Of a stretch of 64,000 nt of DNA, positions 37,580 to 52,500 are shown piece by piece (position 1 is the stretch's first letter; every line of letters begins with the position of its first letter). The translations under genes and the position numbers were made by a program. Source of the DNA: Serripes groenlandicus (lineage: Eukaryota; Mollusca; Bivalvia; Cardiida; Cardiidae); assembly GCA_031761405.1 (NCBI GenBank), contig JASEVX010000116.1, positions 496,001 to 560,000 on the forward strand, in the 5' to 3' direction. Below the pieces are notes generated by a model that was not told the origin of the DNA, did not search any database, and saw only the letters and a program-made list of their open reading frames with translations.

Positions 37580-40500
37580 TTCTGTGGTGTCTTGATTTCT
37601 GTGGTGTCTTGATTTCTGTGGTGTCTTGATATCTGCAGCCAGCCCGCGTTCCAGTAGAATATATATGAAATGGAGACACAAGAATCGAGTTAGACAGTGG
37701 TCAATTGCACGGCGGTTTTCGTTAGGTCGGGGCCTAACACTTAACGATTACGAGTAGAACTAACAGGAGGATACGTTGAAGACATCTACTGTACTGACAG
37801 CTTTGTCAGACCTGCTGCAGTGTTTCGAAATCATAGTGGCGCTGACGCGACACGGTTGAAAACGGCCGTAAAGCCGTTCAAACCTGCTGCAGGCTTGTGT
37901 CGAGTCAATGCTAATACCATTTCAAAGAGGTTACGATTAGAGTAGAACAGAGGGAAGGGACGCGTGTAAGACATATAAGTAAAAGTAAGTAAATAACGTG
38001 AAAAAAGGAGCTCAACTCACCTTTAGGAAGTGATGTACCCGCCGTCGTGTTGTTCTGTGGTGTCTTGATTTCTGTGGTGTCTTGATTTCTGTGGTGTCTT
38101 GATATCTGCAGCCAGCCCGCGTTCCAGTAGAATATATATGAAATGGAGACACAAGAATCGAGTTAGACAGTGGTCAATTGCACGGCGGTTTTCGTTAGGT
38201 CGGGGCCTAACACTTAACGATTACGAGTAGAACTAACAGGAGGATACGTTGAAGACATCTACTGTACTGACAGCTTTGTCAGACCTGCTGCAGTGTTTCG
38301 AAATCATAGTGGCGCTGACGCGACACGGTTGAAAACGGCCGTAAAGCCGTTCAAACCTGCTGCAGGCTTGTGTCGAGTCAATGCTAATACCATTTCAAAG
38401 AGGTTACGATTAGAGTAGAACAGAGGGAAGGGACGCGTGTAAGACATATAAGTAAAAGTAAGTAAATAACGTGAAAAAAGGAGCTCAACTCACCTTTAGG
38501 AAGTGATGTACCCGCCGTCGTGTTGTTCTGTGGTGTCTTGATTTCTGTGGTGTCTTGATTTCTGTGGTGTCTTGATATCTGCAGCCAGCCCGCGTTCCAG
38601 TAGAATATATATGAAATGGAGACACAAGAATCGAGTTAGACAGTGGTCAATTGCACGGCGGTTTTCGTTAGGTCGGGGCCTAACACTTAACGATTACGAG
38701 TAGAACTAACAGGAGGATACGTTGAAGACATCTACTGTACTGACAGCTTTGTCAGACCTGCTGCAGTGTTTCGAAATCATAGTGGCGCTGACGCGACACG
38801 GTTGAAAACGGCCGTAAAGCCGTTCAAACCTGCTGCAGGCTTGTGTCGAGTCAATGCTAATACCATTTCAAAGAGGTTACGATTAGAGTAGAACAGAGGG
38901 AAGGGACGCGTGTAAGACATATAAGTAAAAGTAAGTAAATAACGTGAAAAAAGGAGCTCAACTCACCTTTAGGAAGTGATGTACCCGCCGTCGTGTTGTT
39001 CTGTGGTGTCTTGATTTCTGTGGTGTCTTGATTTCTGTGGTGTCTTGATATCTGCAGCCAGCCCGCGTTCCAGTAGAATATATATGAAATGGAGACACAA
39101 GAATCGAGTTAGACAGTGGTCAATTGCACGGCGGTTTTCGTTAGGTCGGGGCCTAACACTTAACGATTACGAGTAGAACTAACAGGAGGATACGTTGAAG
39201 ACATCTACTGTACTGACAGCTTTGTCAGACCTGCTGCAGTGTTTCGAAATCATAGTGGCGCTGACGCGACACGGTTGAAAACGGCCGTAAAGCCGTTCAA
39301 ACCTGCTGCAGGCTTGTGTCGAGTCAATGCTAATACCATTTCAAAGAGGTTACGATTAGAGTAGAACAGAGGGAAGGGACGCGTGTAAGACATATAAGTA
39401 AAAGTAAGTAAATAACGTGAAAAAAGGAGCTCAACTCACCTTTAGGAAGTGATGTACCCGCCGTCGTGTTGTTCTGTGGTGTCTTGATTTCTGTGGTGTC
39501 TTGATTTCTGTGGTGTCTTGATATCTGCAGCCAGCCCGCGTTCCAGTAGAATATATATGAAATGGAGACACAAGAATCGAGTTAGACAGTGGTCAATTGC
39601 ACGGCGGTTTTCGTTAGGTCGGGGCCTAACACTTAACGATTACGAGTAGAACTAACAGGAGGATACGTTGAAGACATCTACTGTACTGACAGCTTTGTCA
39701 GACCTGCTGCAGTGTTTCGAAATCATAGTGGCGCTGACGCGACACGGTTGAAAACGGCCGTAAAGCCGTTCAAACCTGCTGCAGGCTTGTGTCGAGTCAA
39801 TGCTAATACCATTTCAAAGAGGTTACGATTAGAGTAGAACAGAGGGAAGGGACGCGTGTAAGACATATAAGTAAAAGTAAGTAAATAACGTGAAAAAAGG
39901 AGCTCAACTCACCTTTAGGAAGTGATGTACCCGCCGTCGTGTTGTTCTGTGGTGTCTTGATTTCTGTGGTGTCTTGATTTCTGTGGTGTCTTGATATCTG
40001 CAGCCAGCCCGCGTTCCAGTAGAATATATATGAAATGGAGACACAAGAATCGAGTTAGACAGTGGTCAATTGCACGGCGGTTTTCGTTAGGTCGGGGCCT
40101 AACACTTAACGATTACGAGTAGAACTAACAGGAGGATACGTTGAAGACATCTACTGTACTGACAGCTTTGTCAGACCTGCTGCAGTGTTTCGAAATCATA
40201 GTGGCGCTGACGCGACACGGTTGAAAACGGCCGTAAAGCCGTTCAAACCTGCTGCAGGCTTGTGTCGAGTCAATGCTAATACCATTTCAAAGAGGTTACG
40301 ATTAGAGTAGAACAGAGGGAAGGGACGCGTGTAAGACATATAAGTAAAAGTAAGTAAATAACGTGAAAAAAGGAGCTCAACTCACCTTTAGGAAGTGATG
40401 TACCCGCCGTCGTGTTGTTCTGTGGTGTCTTGATTTCTGTGGTGTCTTGATTTCTGTGGTGTCTTGATATCTGCAGCCAGCCCGCGTTCCAGTAGAATAT

Positions 40501-43500
40501 ATATGAAATGGAGACACAAGAATCGAGTTAGACAGTGGTCAATTGCACGGCGGTTTTCGTTAGGTCGGGGCCTAACACTTAACGATTACGAGTAGAACTA
40601 ACAGGAGGATACGTTGAAGACATCTACTGTACTGACAGCTTTGTCAGACCTGCTGCAGTGTTTCGAAATCATAGTGGCGCTGACGCGACACGGTTGAAAA
40701 CGGCCGTAAAGCCGTTCAAACCTGCTGCAGGCTTGTGTCGAGTCAATGCTAATACCATTTCAAAGAGGTTACGATTAGAGTAGAACAGAGGGAAGGGACG
40801 CGTGTAAGACATATAAGTAAAAGTAAGTAAATAACGTGAAAAAAGGAGCTCAACTCACCTTTAGGAAGTGATGTACCCGCCGTCGTGTTGTTCTGTGGTG
40901 TCTTGATTTCTGTGGTGTCTTGATTTCTGTGGTGTCTTGATATCTGCAGCCAGCCCGCGTTCCAGTAGAATATATATGAAATGGAGACACAAGAATCGAG
41001 TTAGACAGTGGTCAATTGCACGGCGGTTTTCGTTAGGTCGGGGCCTAACACTTAACGATTACGAGTAGAACTAACAGGAGGATACGTTGAAGACATCTAC
41101 TGTACTGACAGCTTTGTCAGACCTGCTGCAGTGTTTCGAAATCATAGTGGCGCTGACGCGACACGGTTGAAAACGGCCGTAAAGCCGTTCAAACCTGCTG
41201 CAGGCTTGTGTCGAGTCAATGCTAATACCATTTCAAAGAGGTTACGATTAGAGTAGAACAGAGGGAAGGGACGCGTGTAAGACATATAAGTAAAAGTAAG
41301 TAAATAACGTGAAAAAAGGAGCTCAACTCACCTTTAGGAAGTGATGTACCCGCCGTCGTGTTGTTCTGTGGTGTCTTGATTTCTGTGGTGTCTTGATTTC
41401 TGTGGTGTCTTGATATCTGCAGCCAGCCCGCGTTCCAGTAGAATATATATGAAATGGAGACACAAGAATCGAGTTAGACAGTGGTCAATTGCACGGCGGT
41501 TTTCGTTAGGTCGGGGCCTAACACTTAACGATTACGAGTAGAACTAACAGGAGGATACGTTGAAGACATCTACTGTACTGACAGCTTTGTCAGACCTGCT
41601 GCAGTGTTTCGAAATCATAGTGGCGCTGACGCGACACGGTTGAAAACGGCCGTAAAGCCGTTCAAACCTGCTGCAGGCTTGTGTCGAGTCAATGCTAATA
41701 CCATTTCAAAGAGGTTACGATTAGAGTAGAACAGAGGGAAGGGACGCGTGTAAGACATATAAGTAAAAGTAAGTAAATAACGTGAAAAAAGGAGCTCAAC
41801 TCACCTTTAGGAAGTGATGTACCCGCCGTCGTGTTGTTCTGTGGTGTCTTGATTTCTGTGGTGTCTTGATTTCTGTGGTGTCTTGATATCTGCAGCCAGC
41901 CCGCGTTCCAGTAGAATATATATGAAATGGAGACACAAGAATCGAGTTAGACAGTGGTCAATTGCACGGCGGTTTTCGTTAGGTCGGGGCCTAACACTTA
42001 ACGATTACGAGTAGAACTAACAGGAGGATACGTTGAAGACATCTACTGTACTGACAGCTTTGTCAGACCTGCTGCAGTGTTTCGAAATCATAGTGGCGCT
42101 GACGCGACACGGTTGAAAACGGCCGTAAAGCCGTTCAAACCTGCTGCAGGCTTGTGTCGAGTCAATGCTAATACCATTTCAAAGAGGTTACGATTAGAGT
42201 AGAACAGAGGGAAGGGACGCGTGTAAGACATATAAGTAAAAGTAAGTAAATAACGTGAAAAAAGGAGCTCAACTCACCTTTAGGAAGTGATGTACCCGCC
42301 GTCGTGTTGTTCTGTGGTGTCTTGATTTCTGTGGTGTCTTGATTTCTGTGGTGTCTTGATATCTGCAGCCAGCCCGCGTTCCAGTAGAATATATATGAAA
42401 TGGAGACACAAGAATCGAGTTAGACAGTGGTCAATTGCACGGCGGTTTTCGTTAGGTCGGGGCCTAACACTTAACGATTACGAGTAGAACTAACAGGAGG
42501 ATACGTTGAAGACATCTACTGTACTGACAGCTTTGTCAGACCTGCTGCAGTGTTTCGAAATCATAGTGGCGCTGACGCGACACGGTTGAAAACGGCCGTA
42601 AAGCCGTTCAAACCTGCTGCAGGCTTGTGTCGAGTCAATGCTAATACCATTTCAAAGAGGTTACGATTAGAGTAGAACAGAGGGAAGGGACGCGTGTAAG
42701 ACATATAAGTAAAAGTAAGTAAATAACGTGAAAAAAGGAGCTCAACTCACCTTTAGGAAGTGATGTACCCGCCGTCGTGTTGTTCTGTGGTGTCTTGATT
42801 TCTGTGGTGTCTTGATTTCTGTGGTGTCTTGATATCTGCAGCCAGCCCGCGTTCCAGTAGAATATATATGAAATGGAGACACAAGAATCGAGTTAGACAG
42901 TGGTCAATTGCACGGCGGTTTTCGTTAGGTCGGGGCACTAACACTTAACGATTACGAGTAGAACTAACAGGAGGATACGTTGAAGACATCTACTGTACTG
43001 ACAGCTTTGTCAGACCTGCTGCAGTGTTTCGAAATCATAGTGGCGCTGACGCGACACGGTTGAAAACGGCCGTAAAGCCGTTCAAACCTGCTGCAGGCTT
43101 GTGTCGAGTCAATGCTAATACCATTTCAAAGAGGTTACGATTAGAGTAGAACAGAGGGAAGGGACGCGTGTAAGACATATAAGTAAAAGTAAGTAAATAA
43201 CGTGAAAAAAGGAGCTCAACTCACCTTTAGGAAGTGATGTACCCGCCGTCGTGTTGTTCTGTGGTGTCTTGATTTCTGTGGTGTCTTGATTTCTGTGGTG
43301 TCTTGATATCTGCAGCCAGCCCGCGTTCCAGTAGAATATATATGAAATGGAGACACAAGAATCGAGTTAGACAGTGGTCAATTGCACGGCGGTTTTCGTT
43401 AGGTCGGGGCCTAACACTTAACGATTACGAGTAGAACTAACAGGAGGATACGTTGAAGACATCTACTGTACTGACAGCTTTGTCAGACCTGCTGCAGTGT

Positions 43501-46500
43501 TTCGAAATCATAGTGGCGCTGACGCGACACGGTTGAAAACGGCCGTAAAGCCGTTCAAACCTGCTGCAGGCTTGTGTCGAGTCAATGCTAATACCATTTC
43601 AAAGAGGTTACGATTAGAGTAGAACAGAGGGAAGGGACGCGTGTAAGACATATAAGTAAAAGTAAGTAAATAACGTGAAAAAAGGAGCTCAACTCACCTT
43701 TAGGAAGTGATGTACCCGCCGTCGTGTTGTTCTGTGGTGTCTTGATTTCTGTGGTGTCTTGATTTCTGTGGTGTCTTGATATCTGCAGCCAGCCCGCGTT
43801 CCAGTAGAATATATATGAAATGGAGACACAAGAATCGAGTTAGACAGTGGTCAATTGCACGGCGGTTTTCGTTAGGTCGGGGCCTAACACTTAACGATTA
43901 CGAGTAGAACTAACAGGAGGATACGTTGAAGACATCTACTGTACTGACAGCTTTGTCAGACCTGCTGCAGTGTTTCGAAATCATAGTGGCGCTGACGCGA
44001 CACGGTTGAAAACGGCCGTAAAGCCGTTCAAACCTGCTGCAGGCTTGTGTCGAGTCAATGCTAATACCATTTCAAAGAGGTTACGATTAGAGTAGAACAG
44101 AGGGAAGGGACGCGTGTAAGACATATAAGTAAAAGTAAGTAAATAACGTGAAAAAAGGAGCTCAACTCACCTTTAGGAAGTGATGTACCCGCCGTCGTGT
44201 TGTTCTGTGGTGTCTTGATTTCTGTGGTGTCTTGATTTCTGTGGTGTCTTGATATCTGCAGCCAGCCCGCGTTCCAGTAGAATATATATGAAATGGAGAC
44301 ACAAGAATCGAGTTAGACAGTGGTCAATTGCACGGCGGTTTTCGTTAGGTCGGGGCCTAACACTTAACGATTACGAGTAGAACTAACAGGAGGATACGTT
44401 GAAGACATCTACTGTACTGACAGCTTTGTCAGACCTGCTGCAGTGTTTCGAAATCATAGTGGCGCTGACGCGACACGGTTGAAAACGGCCGTAAAGCCGT
44501 TCAAACCTGCTGCAGGCTTGTGTCGAGTCAATGCTAATACCATTTCAAAGAGGTTACGATTAGAGTAGAACAGAGGGAAGGGACGCGTGTAAGACATATA
44601 AGTAAAAGTAAGTAAATAACGTGAAAAAGGAGCTCAACTCACCTTTAGGAAGTGATGTACCCGCCGTCGTGTTGTTCTGTGGTGTCTTGATTTCTGTGGT
44701 GTCTTGATTTCTGGTGGTGTCTTGATATCTGCAGCCAGCCCGCGTTCCAGTAGAATATATATGAAATGGAGACACAAGAATCGAGTTAGACAGTGGTCAA
44801 TTGCACGGCGGTTTTCGTTAGGTCGGGGCCTAACACTTAACGATTACGAGTAGAACTAACAGGAGGATACGTTGAAGACATCTACTGTACTGACAGCTTT
44901 GTCAGACCTGCTGCAGTGTTTCGAAATCATAGTGGCGCTGACGCGACACGGTTGAAAACGGCCGTAAAGCCGTTCAAACCTGCTGCAGGCTTGTGTCGAG
45001 TCAATGCTAATACCATTTCAAAGAGGTTACGATTAGAGTAGAACAGAGGGAAGGGACGCGTGTAAGACATATAAGTAAAAGTAAGTAAATAACGTGAAAA
45101 AAGGAGCTCAACTCACCTTTAGGAAGTGATGTACCCGCCGTCGTGTTGTTCTGTGGTGTCTTGATTTCTGTGGTGTCTTGATTTCTGTGGTGTCTTGATA
45201 TCTGCAGCCAGCCCGCGTTCCAGTAGAATATATATGAAATGGAGACACAAGAATCGAGTTAGACAGTGGTCAATTGCACGGCGGTTTTCGTTAGGTCGGG
45301 GCCTAACACTTAACGATTACGAGTAGAACTAACAGGAGGATACGTTGAAGACATCTACTGTACTGACAGCTTTGTCAGACCTGCTGCAGTGTTTCGAAAT
45401 CATAGTGGCGCTGACGCGACACGGTTGAAAACGGCCGTAAAGCCGTTCAAACCTGCTGCAGGCTTGTGTCGAGTCAATGCTAATACCATTTCAAAGAGGT
45501 TACGATTAGAGTAGAACAGAGGGAAGGGACGCGTGTAAGACATATAAGTAAAAGTAAGTAAATAACGTGAAAAAAGGAGCTCAACTCACCTTTAGGAAGT
45601 GATGTACCCGCCGTCGTGTTGTTCTGTGGTGTCTTGATTTCTGTGGTGTCTTGATTTCTGTGGTGTCTTGATATCTGCAGCCAGCCCGCGTTCCAGTAGA
45701 ATATATATGAAATGGAGACACAAGAATCGAGTTAGACAGTGGTCAATTGCACGGCGGTTTTCGTTAGGTCGGGGCCTAACACTTAACGATTACGAGTAGA
45801 ACTAACAGGAGGATACGTTGAAGACATCTACTGTACTGACAGCTTTGTCAGACCTGCTGCAGTGTTTCGAAATCATAGTGGCGCTGACGCGACACGGTTG
45901 AAAACGGCCGTAAAGCCGTTCAAACCTGCTGCAGGCTTGTGTCGAGTCAATGCTAATACCATTTCAAAGAGGTTACGATTAGAGTAGAACAGAGGGAAGG
46001 GACGCGTGTAAGACATATAAGTAAAAGTAAGTAAATAACGTGAAAAAAGGAGCTCAACTCACCTTTAGGAAGTGATGTACCCGCCGTCGTGTTGTTCTGT
46101 GGTGTCTTGATTTCTGTGGTGTCTTGATTTCTGTGGTGTCTTGATATCTGCAGCCAGCCCGCGTTCCAGTAGAATATATATGAAATGGAGACACAAGAAT
46201 CGAGTTAGACAGTGGTCAATTGCACGGCGGTTTTCGTTAGGTCGGGGCCTAACACTTAACGATTACGAGTAGAACTAACAGGAGGATACGTTGAAGACAT
46301 CTACTGTACTGACAGCTTTGTCAGACCTGCTGCAGTGTTTCGAAATCATAGTGGCGCTGACGCGACACGGTTGAAAACGGCCGTAAAGCCGTTCAAACCT
46401 GCTGCAGGCTTGTGTCGAGTCAATGCTAATACCATTTCAAAGAGGTTACGATTAGAGTAGAACAGAGGGAAGGGACGCGTGTAAGACATATAAGTAAAAG

Positions 46501-49500
46501 TAAGTAAATAACGTGAAAAAAGGAGCTCAACTCACCTTTAGGAAGTGATGTACCCGCCGTCGTGTTGTTCTGTGGTGTCTTGATTTCTGTGGTGTCTTGA
46601 TTTCTGTGGTGTCTTGATATCTGCAGCCAGCCCGCGTTCCAGTAGAATATATATGAAATGGAGACACAAGAATCGAGTTAGACAGTGGTCAATTGCACGG
46701 CGGTTTTCGTTAGGTCGGGGCCTAACACTTAACGATTACGAGTAGAACTAACAGGAGGATACGTTGAAGACATCTACTGTACTGACAGCTTTGTCAGACC
46801 TGCTGCAGTGTTTCGAAATCATAGTGGCGCTGACGCGACACGGTTGAAAACGGCCGTAAAGCCGTTCAAACCTGCTGCAGGCTTGTGTCGAGTCAATGCT
46901 AATACCATTTCAAAGAGGTTACGATTAGAGTAGAACAGAGGGAAGGGACGCGTGTAAGACATATAAGTAAAAGTAAGTAAATAACGTGAAAAAAGGAGCT
47001 CAACTCACCTTTAGGAAGTGATGTACCCGCCGTCGTGTTGTTCTGTGGTGTCTTGATTTCTGTGGTGTCTTGATTTCTGTGGTGTCTTGATATCTGCAGC
47101 CAGCCCGCGTTCCAGTAGAATATATATGAAATGGAGACACAAGAATCGAGTTAGACAGTGGTCAATTGCACGGCGGTTTTCGTTAGGTCGGGGCCTAACA
47201 CTTAACGATTACGAGTAGAACTAACAGGAGGATACGTTGAAGACATCTACTGTACTGACAGCTTTGTCAGACCTGCTGCAGTGTTTCGAAATCATAGTGG
47301 CGCTGACGCGACACGGTTGAAAACGGCCGTAAAGCCGTTCAAACCTGCTGCAGGCTTGTGTCGAGTCAATGCTAATACCATTTCAAAGAGGTTACGATTA
47401 GAGTAGAACAGAGGGAAGGGACGCGTGTAAGACATATAAGTAAAAGTAAGTAAATAACGTGAAAAAAGGAGCTCAACTCACCTTTAGGAAGTGATGTACC
47501 CGCCGTCGTGTTGTTCTGTGGTGTCTTGATTTCTGTGGTGTCTTGATTTCTGTGGTGTCTTGATATCTGCAGCCAGCCCGCGTTCCAGTAGAATATATAT
47601 GAAATGGAGACACAAGAATCGAGTTAGACAGTGGTCAATTGCACGGCGGTTTTCGTTAGGTCGGGGCCTAACACTTAACGATTACGAGTAGAACTAACAG
47701 GAGGATACGTTGAAGACATCTACTGTACTGACAGCTTTGTCAGACCTGCTGCAGTGTTTCGAAATCATAGTGGCGCTGACGCGACACGGTTGAAAACGGC
47801 CGTAAAGCCGTTCAAACCTGCTGCAGGCTTGTGTCGAGTCAATGCTAATACCATTTCAAAGAGGTTACGATTAGAGTAGAACAGAGGGAAGGGACGCGTG
47901 TAAGACATATAAGTAAAAGTAAGTAAATAACGTGAAAAAAGGAGCTCAACTCACCTTTAGGAAGTGATGTACCCGCCGTCGTGTTGTTCTGTGGTGTCTT
48001 GATTTCTGTGGTGTCTTGATTTCTGTGGTGTCTTGATATCTGCAGCCAGCCCGCGTTCCAGTAGAATATATATGAAATGGAGACACAAGAATCGAGTTAG
48101 ACAGTGGTCAATTGCACGGCGGTTTTCGTTAGGTCGGGGCCTAACACTTAACGATTACGAGTAGAACTAACAGGAGGATACGTTGAAGACATCTACTGTA
48201 CTGACAGCTTTGTCAGACCTGCTGCAGTGTTTCGAAATCATAGTGGCGCTGACGCGACACGGTTGAAAACGGCCGTAAAGCCGTTCAAACCTGCTGCAGG
48301 CTTGTGTCGAGTCAATGCTAATACCATTTCAAAGAGGTTACGATTAGAGAGTAGAACAGAGGGAAGGGACGCGTGTAAGACATATAAGTAAAAGTAAGTA
48401 AATAACGTGAAAAAAGGAGCTCAACTCACCTTTAGGAAGTGATGTACCCGCCGTCGTGTTGTTCTGTGGTGTCTTGATTTCTGTGGTGTCTTGATTTCTG
48501 TGGTGTCTTGATATCTGCAGCCAGCCCGCGTTCCAGTAGAATATATATGAAATGGAGACACAAGAATCGAGTTAGACAGTGGTCAATTGCACGGCGGTTT
48601 TCGTTAGGTCGGGGCCTAACACTTAACGATTACGAGTAGAACTAACAGGAGGATACGTTGAAGACATCTACTGTACTGACAGCTTTGTCAGACCTGCTGC
48701 AGTGTTTCGAAATCATAGTGGCGCTGACGCGACACGGTTGAAAACGGCCGTAAAGCCGTTCAAACCTGCTGCAGGCTTGTGTCGAGTCAATGCTAATACC
48801 ATTTCAAAGAGGTTACGATTAGAGTAGAACAGAGGGAAGGGACGCGTGTAAGACATATAAGTAAAAGTAAGTAAATAACGTGAAAAAAGGAGCTCAACTC
48901 ACCTTTAGGAAGTGATGTACCCGCCGTCGTGTTGTTCTGTGGTGTCTTGATTTCTGTGGTGTCTTGATTTCTGTGGTGTCTTGATATCTGCAGCCAGCCC
49001 GCGTTCCAGTAGAATATATATGAAATGGAGACACAAGAATCGAGTTAGACAGTGGTCAATTGCACGGCGGTTTTCGTTAGGTCGGGGCCTAACACTTAAC
49101 GATTACGAGTAGAACTAACAGGAGGATACGTTGAAGACATCTACTGTACTGACAGCTTTGTCAGACCTGCTGCAGTGTTTCGAAATCATAGTGGCGCTGA
49201 CGCGACACGGTTGAAAACGGCCGTAAAGCCGTTCAAACCTGCTGCAGGCTTGTGTCGAGTCAATGCTAATACCATTTCAAAGAGGTTACGATTAGAGTAG
49301 AACAGAGGGAAGGGACGCGTGTAAGACATATAAGTAAAAGTAAGTAAATAACGTGAAAAAAGGAGCTCAACTCACCTTTAGGAAGTGATGTACCCGCCGT
49401 CGTGTTGTTCTGTGGTGTCTTGATTTCTGTGGTGTCTTGATTTCTGTGGTGTCTTGATATCTGCAGCCAGCCCGCGTTCCAGTAGAATATATATGAAATG

Positions 49501-52500
49501 GAGACACAAGAATCGAGTTAGACAGTGGTCAATTGCACGGCGGTTTTCGTTAGGTCGGGGCCTAACACTTAACGATTACGAGTAGAACTAACAGGAGGAT
49601 ACGTTGAAGACATCTACTGTACTGACAGCTTTGTCAGACCTGCTGCAGTGTTTCGAAATCATAGTGGCGCTGACGCGACACGGTTGAAAACGGCCGTAAA
49701 GCCGTTCAAACCTGCTGCAGGCTTGTGTCGAGTCAATGCTAATACCATTTCAAAGAGGTTACGATTAGAGTAGAACAGAGGGAAGGGACGCGTGTAAGAC
49801 ATATAAGTAAAAGTAAGTAAATAACGTGAAAAAAGGAGCTCAACTCACCTTTAGGAAGTGATGTACCCGCCGTCGTGTTGTTCTGTGGTGTCTTGATTTC
49901 TGTGGTGTCTTGATTTCTGTGGTGTCTTGATATCTGCAGCCAGCCCGCGTTCCAGTAGAATATATATGAAATGGAGACACAAGAATCGAGTTAGACAGTG
50001 GTCAATTGCACGGCGGTTTTCGTTAGGTCGGGGCCTAACACTTAACGATTACGAGTAGAACTAACAGGAGGATACGTTGAAGACATCTACTGTACTGACA
50101 GCTTTGTCAGACCTGCTGCAGTGTTTCGAAATCATAGTGGCGCTGACGCGACACGGTTGAAAACGGCCGTAAAGCCGTTCAAACCTGCTGCAGGCTTGTG
50201 TCGAGTCAATGCTAATACCATTTCAAAGAGGTTACGATTAGAGTAGAACAGAGGGAAGGGACGCGTGTAAGACATATAAGTAAAAGTAAGTAAATAACGT
50301 GAAAAAAGGAGCTCAACTCACCTTTAGGAAGTGATGTACCCGCCGTCGTGTTGTTCTGTGGTGTCTTGATTTCTGTGGTGTCTTGATTTCTGTGGTGTCT
50401 TGATATCTGCAGCCAGCCCGCGTTCCAGTAGAATATATATGAAATGGAGACACAAGAATCGAGTTAGACAGTGGTCAATTGCACGGCGGTTTTCGTTAGG
50501 TCGGGGCCTAACACTTAACGATTACGAGTAGAACTAACAGGAGGATACGTTGAAGACATCTACTGTACTGACAGCTTTGTCAGACCTGCTGCAGTGTTTC
50601 GAAATCATAGTGGCGCTGACGCGACACGGTTGAAAACGGCCGTAAAGCCGTTCAAACCTGCTGCAGGCTTGTGTCGAGTCAATGCTAATACCATTTCAAA
50701 GAGGTTACGATTAGAGTAGAACAGAGGGAAGGGACGCGTGTAAGACATATAAGTAAAAGTAAGTAAATAACGTGAAAAAAGGAGCTCAACTCACCTTTAG
50801 GAAGTGATGTACCCGCCGTCGTGTTGTTCTGTGGTGTCTTGATTTCTGTGGTGTCTTGATTTCTGTGGTGTCTTGATATCTGCAGCCAGCCCGCGTTCCA
50901 GTAGAATATATATGAAATGGAGACACAAGAATCGAGTTAGACAGTGGTCAATTGCACGGCGGTTTTCGTTAGGTCGGGGCCTAACACTTAACGATTACGA
51001 GTAGAACTAACAGGAGGATACGTTGAAGACATCTACTGTACTGACAGCTTTGTCAGACCTGCTGCAGTGTTTCGAAATCATAGTGGCGCTGACGCGACAC
51101 GGTTGAAAACGGCCGTAAAGCCGTTCAAACCTGCTGCAGGCTTGTGTCGAGTCAATGCTAATACCATTTCAAAGAGGTTACGATTAGAGTAGAACAGAGG
51201 GAAGGGACGCGTGTAAGACATATAAGTAAAAGTAAGTAAATAACGTGAAAAAAGGAGCTCAACTCACCTTTAGGAAGTGATGTACCCGCCGTCGTGTTGT
51301 TCTGTGGTGTCTTGATTTCTGTGGTGTCTTGATTTCTGTGGTGTCTTGATATCTGCAGCCAGCCCGCGTTCCAGTAGAATATATATGAAATGGAGACACA
51401 AGAATCGAGTTAGACAGTGGTCAATTGCACGGCGGTTTTCGTTAGGTCGGGGCCTAACACTTAACGATTACGAGTAGAACTAACAGGAGGATACGTTGAA
51501 GACATCTACTGTACTGACAGCTTTGTCAGACCTGCTGCAGTGTTTCGAAATCATAGTGGCGCTGACGCGACACGGTTGAAAACGGCCGTAAAGCCGTTCA
51601 AACCTGCTGCAGGCTTGTGTCGAGTCAATGCTAATACCATTTCAAAGAGGTTACGATTAGAGTAGAACAGAGGGAAGGGACGCGTGTAAGACATATAAGT
51701 AAAAGTAAGTAAATAACGTGAAAAAAGGAGCTCAACTCACCTTTAGGAAGTGATGTACCCGCCGTCGTGTTGTTCTGTGGTGTCTTGATTTCTGTGGTGT
51801 CTTGATTTCTGTGGTGTCTTGATATCTGCAGCCAGCCCGCGTTCCAGTAGAATATATATGAAATGGAGACACAAGAATCGAGTTAGACAGTGGTCAATTG
51901 CACGGCGGTTTTCGTTAGGTCGGGGCCTAACACTTAACGATTACGAGTAGAACTAACAGGAGGATACGTTGAAGACATCTACTGTACTGACAGCTTTGTC
52001 AGACCTGCTGCAGTGTTTCGAAATCATAGTGGCGCTGACGCGACACGGTTGAAAACGGCCGTAAAGCCGTTCAAACCTGCTGCAGGCTTGTGTCGAGTCA
52101 ATGCTAATACCATTTCAAAGAGGTTACGATTAGAGTAGAACAGAGGGAAGGGACGCGTGTAAGACATATAAGTAAAAGTAAGTAAATAACGTGAAAAAAG
52201 GAGCTCAACTCACCTTTAGGAAGTGATGTACCCGCCGTCGTGTTGTTCTGTGGTGTCTTGATTTCTGTGGTGTCTTGATTTCTGTGGTGTCTTGATATCT
52301 GCAGCCAGCCCGCGTTCCAGTAGAATATATATGAAATGGAGACACAAGAATCGAGTTAGACAGTGGTCAATTGCACGGCGGTTTTCGTTAGGTCGGGGCC
52401 TAACACTTAACGATTACGAGTAGAACTAACAGGAGGATACGTTGAAGACATCTACTGTACTGACAGCTTTGTCAGACCTGCTGCAGTGTTTCGAAATCAT

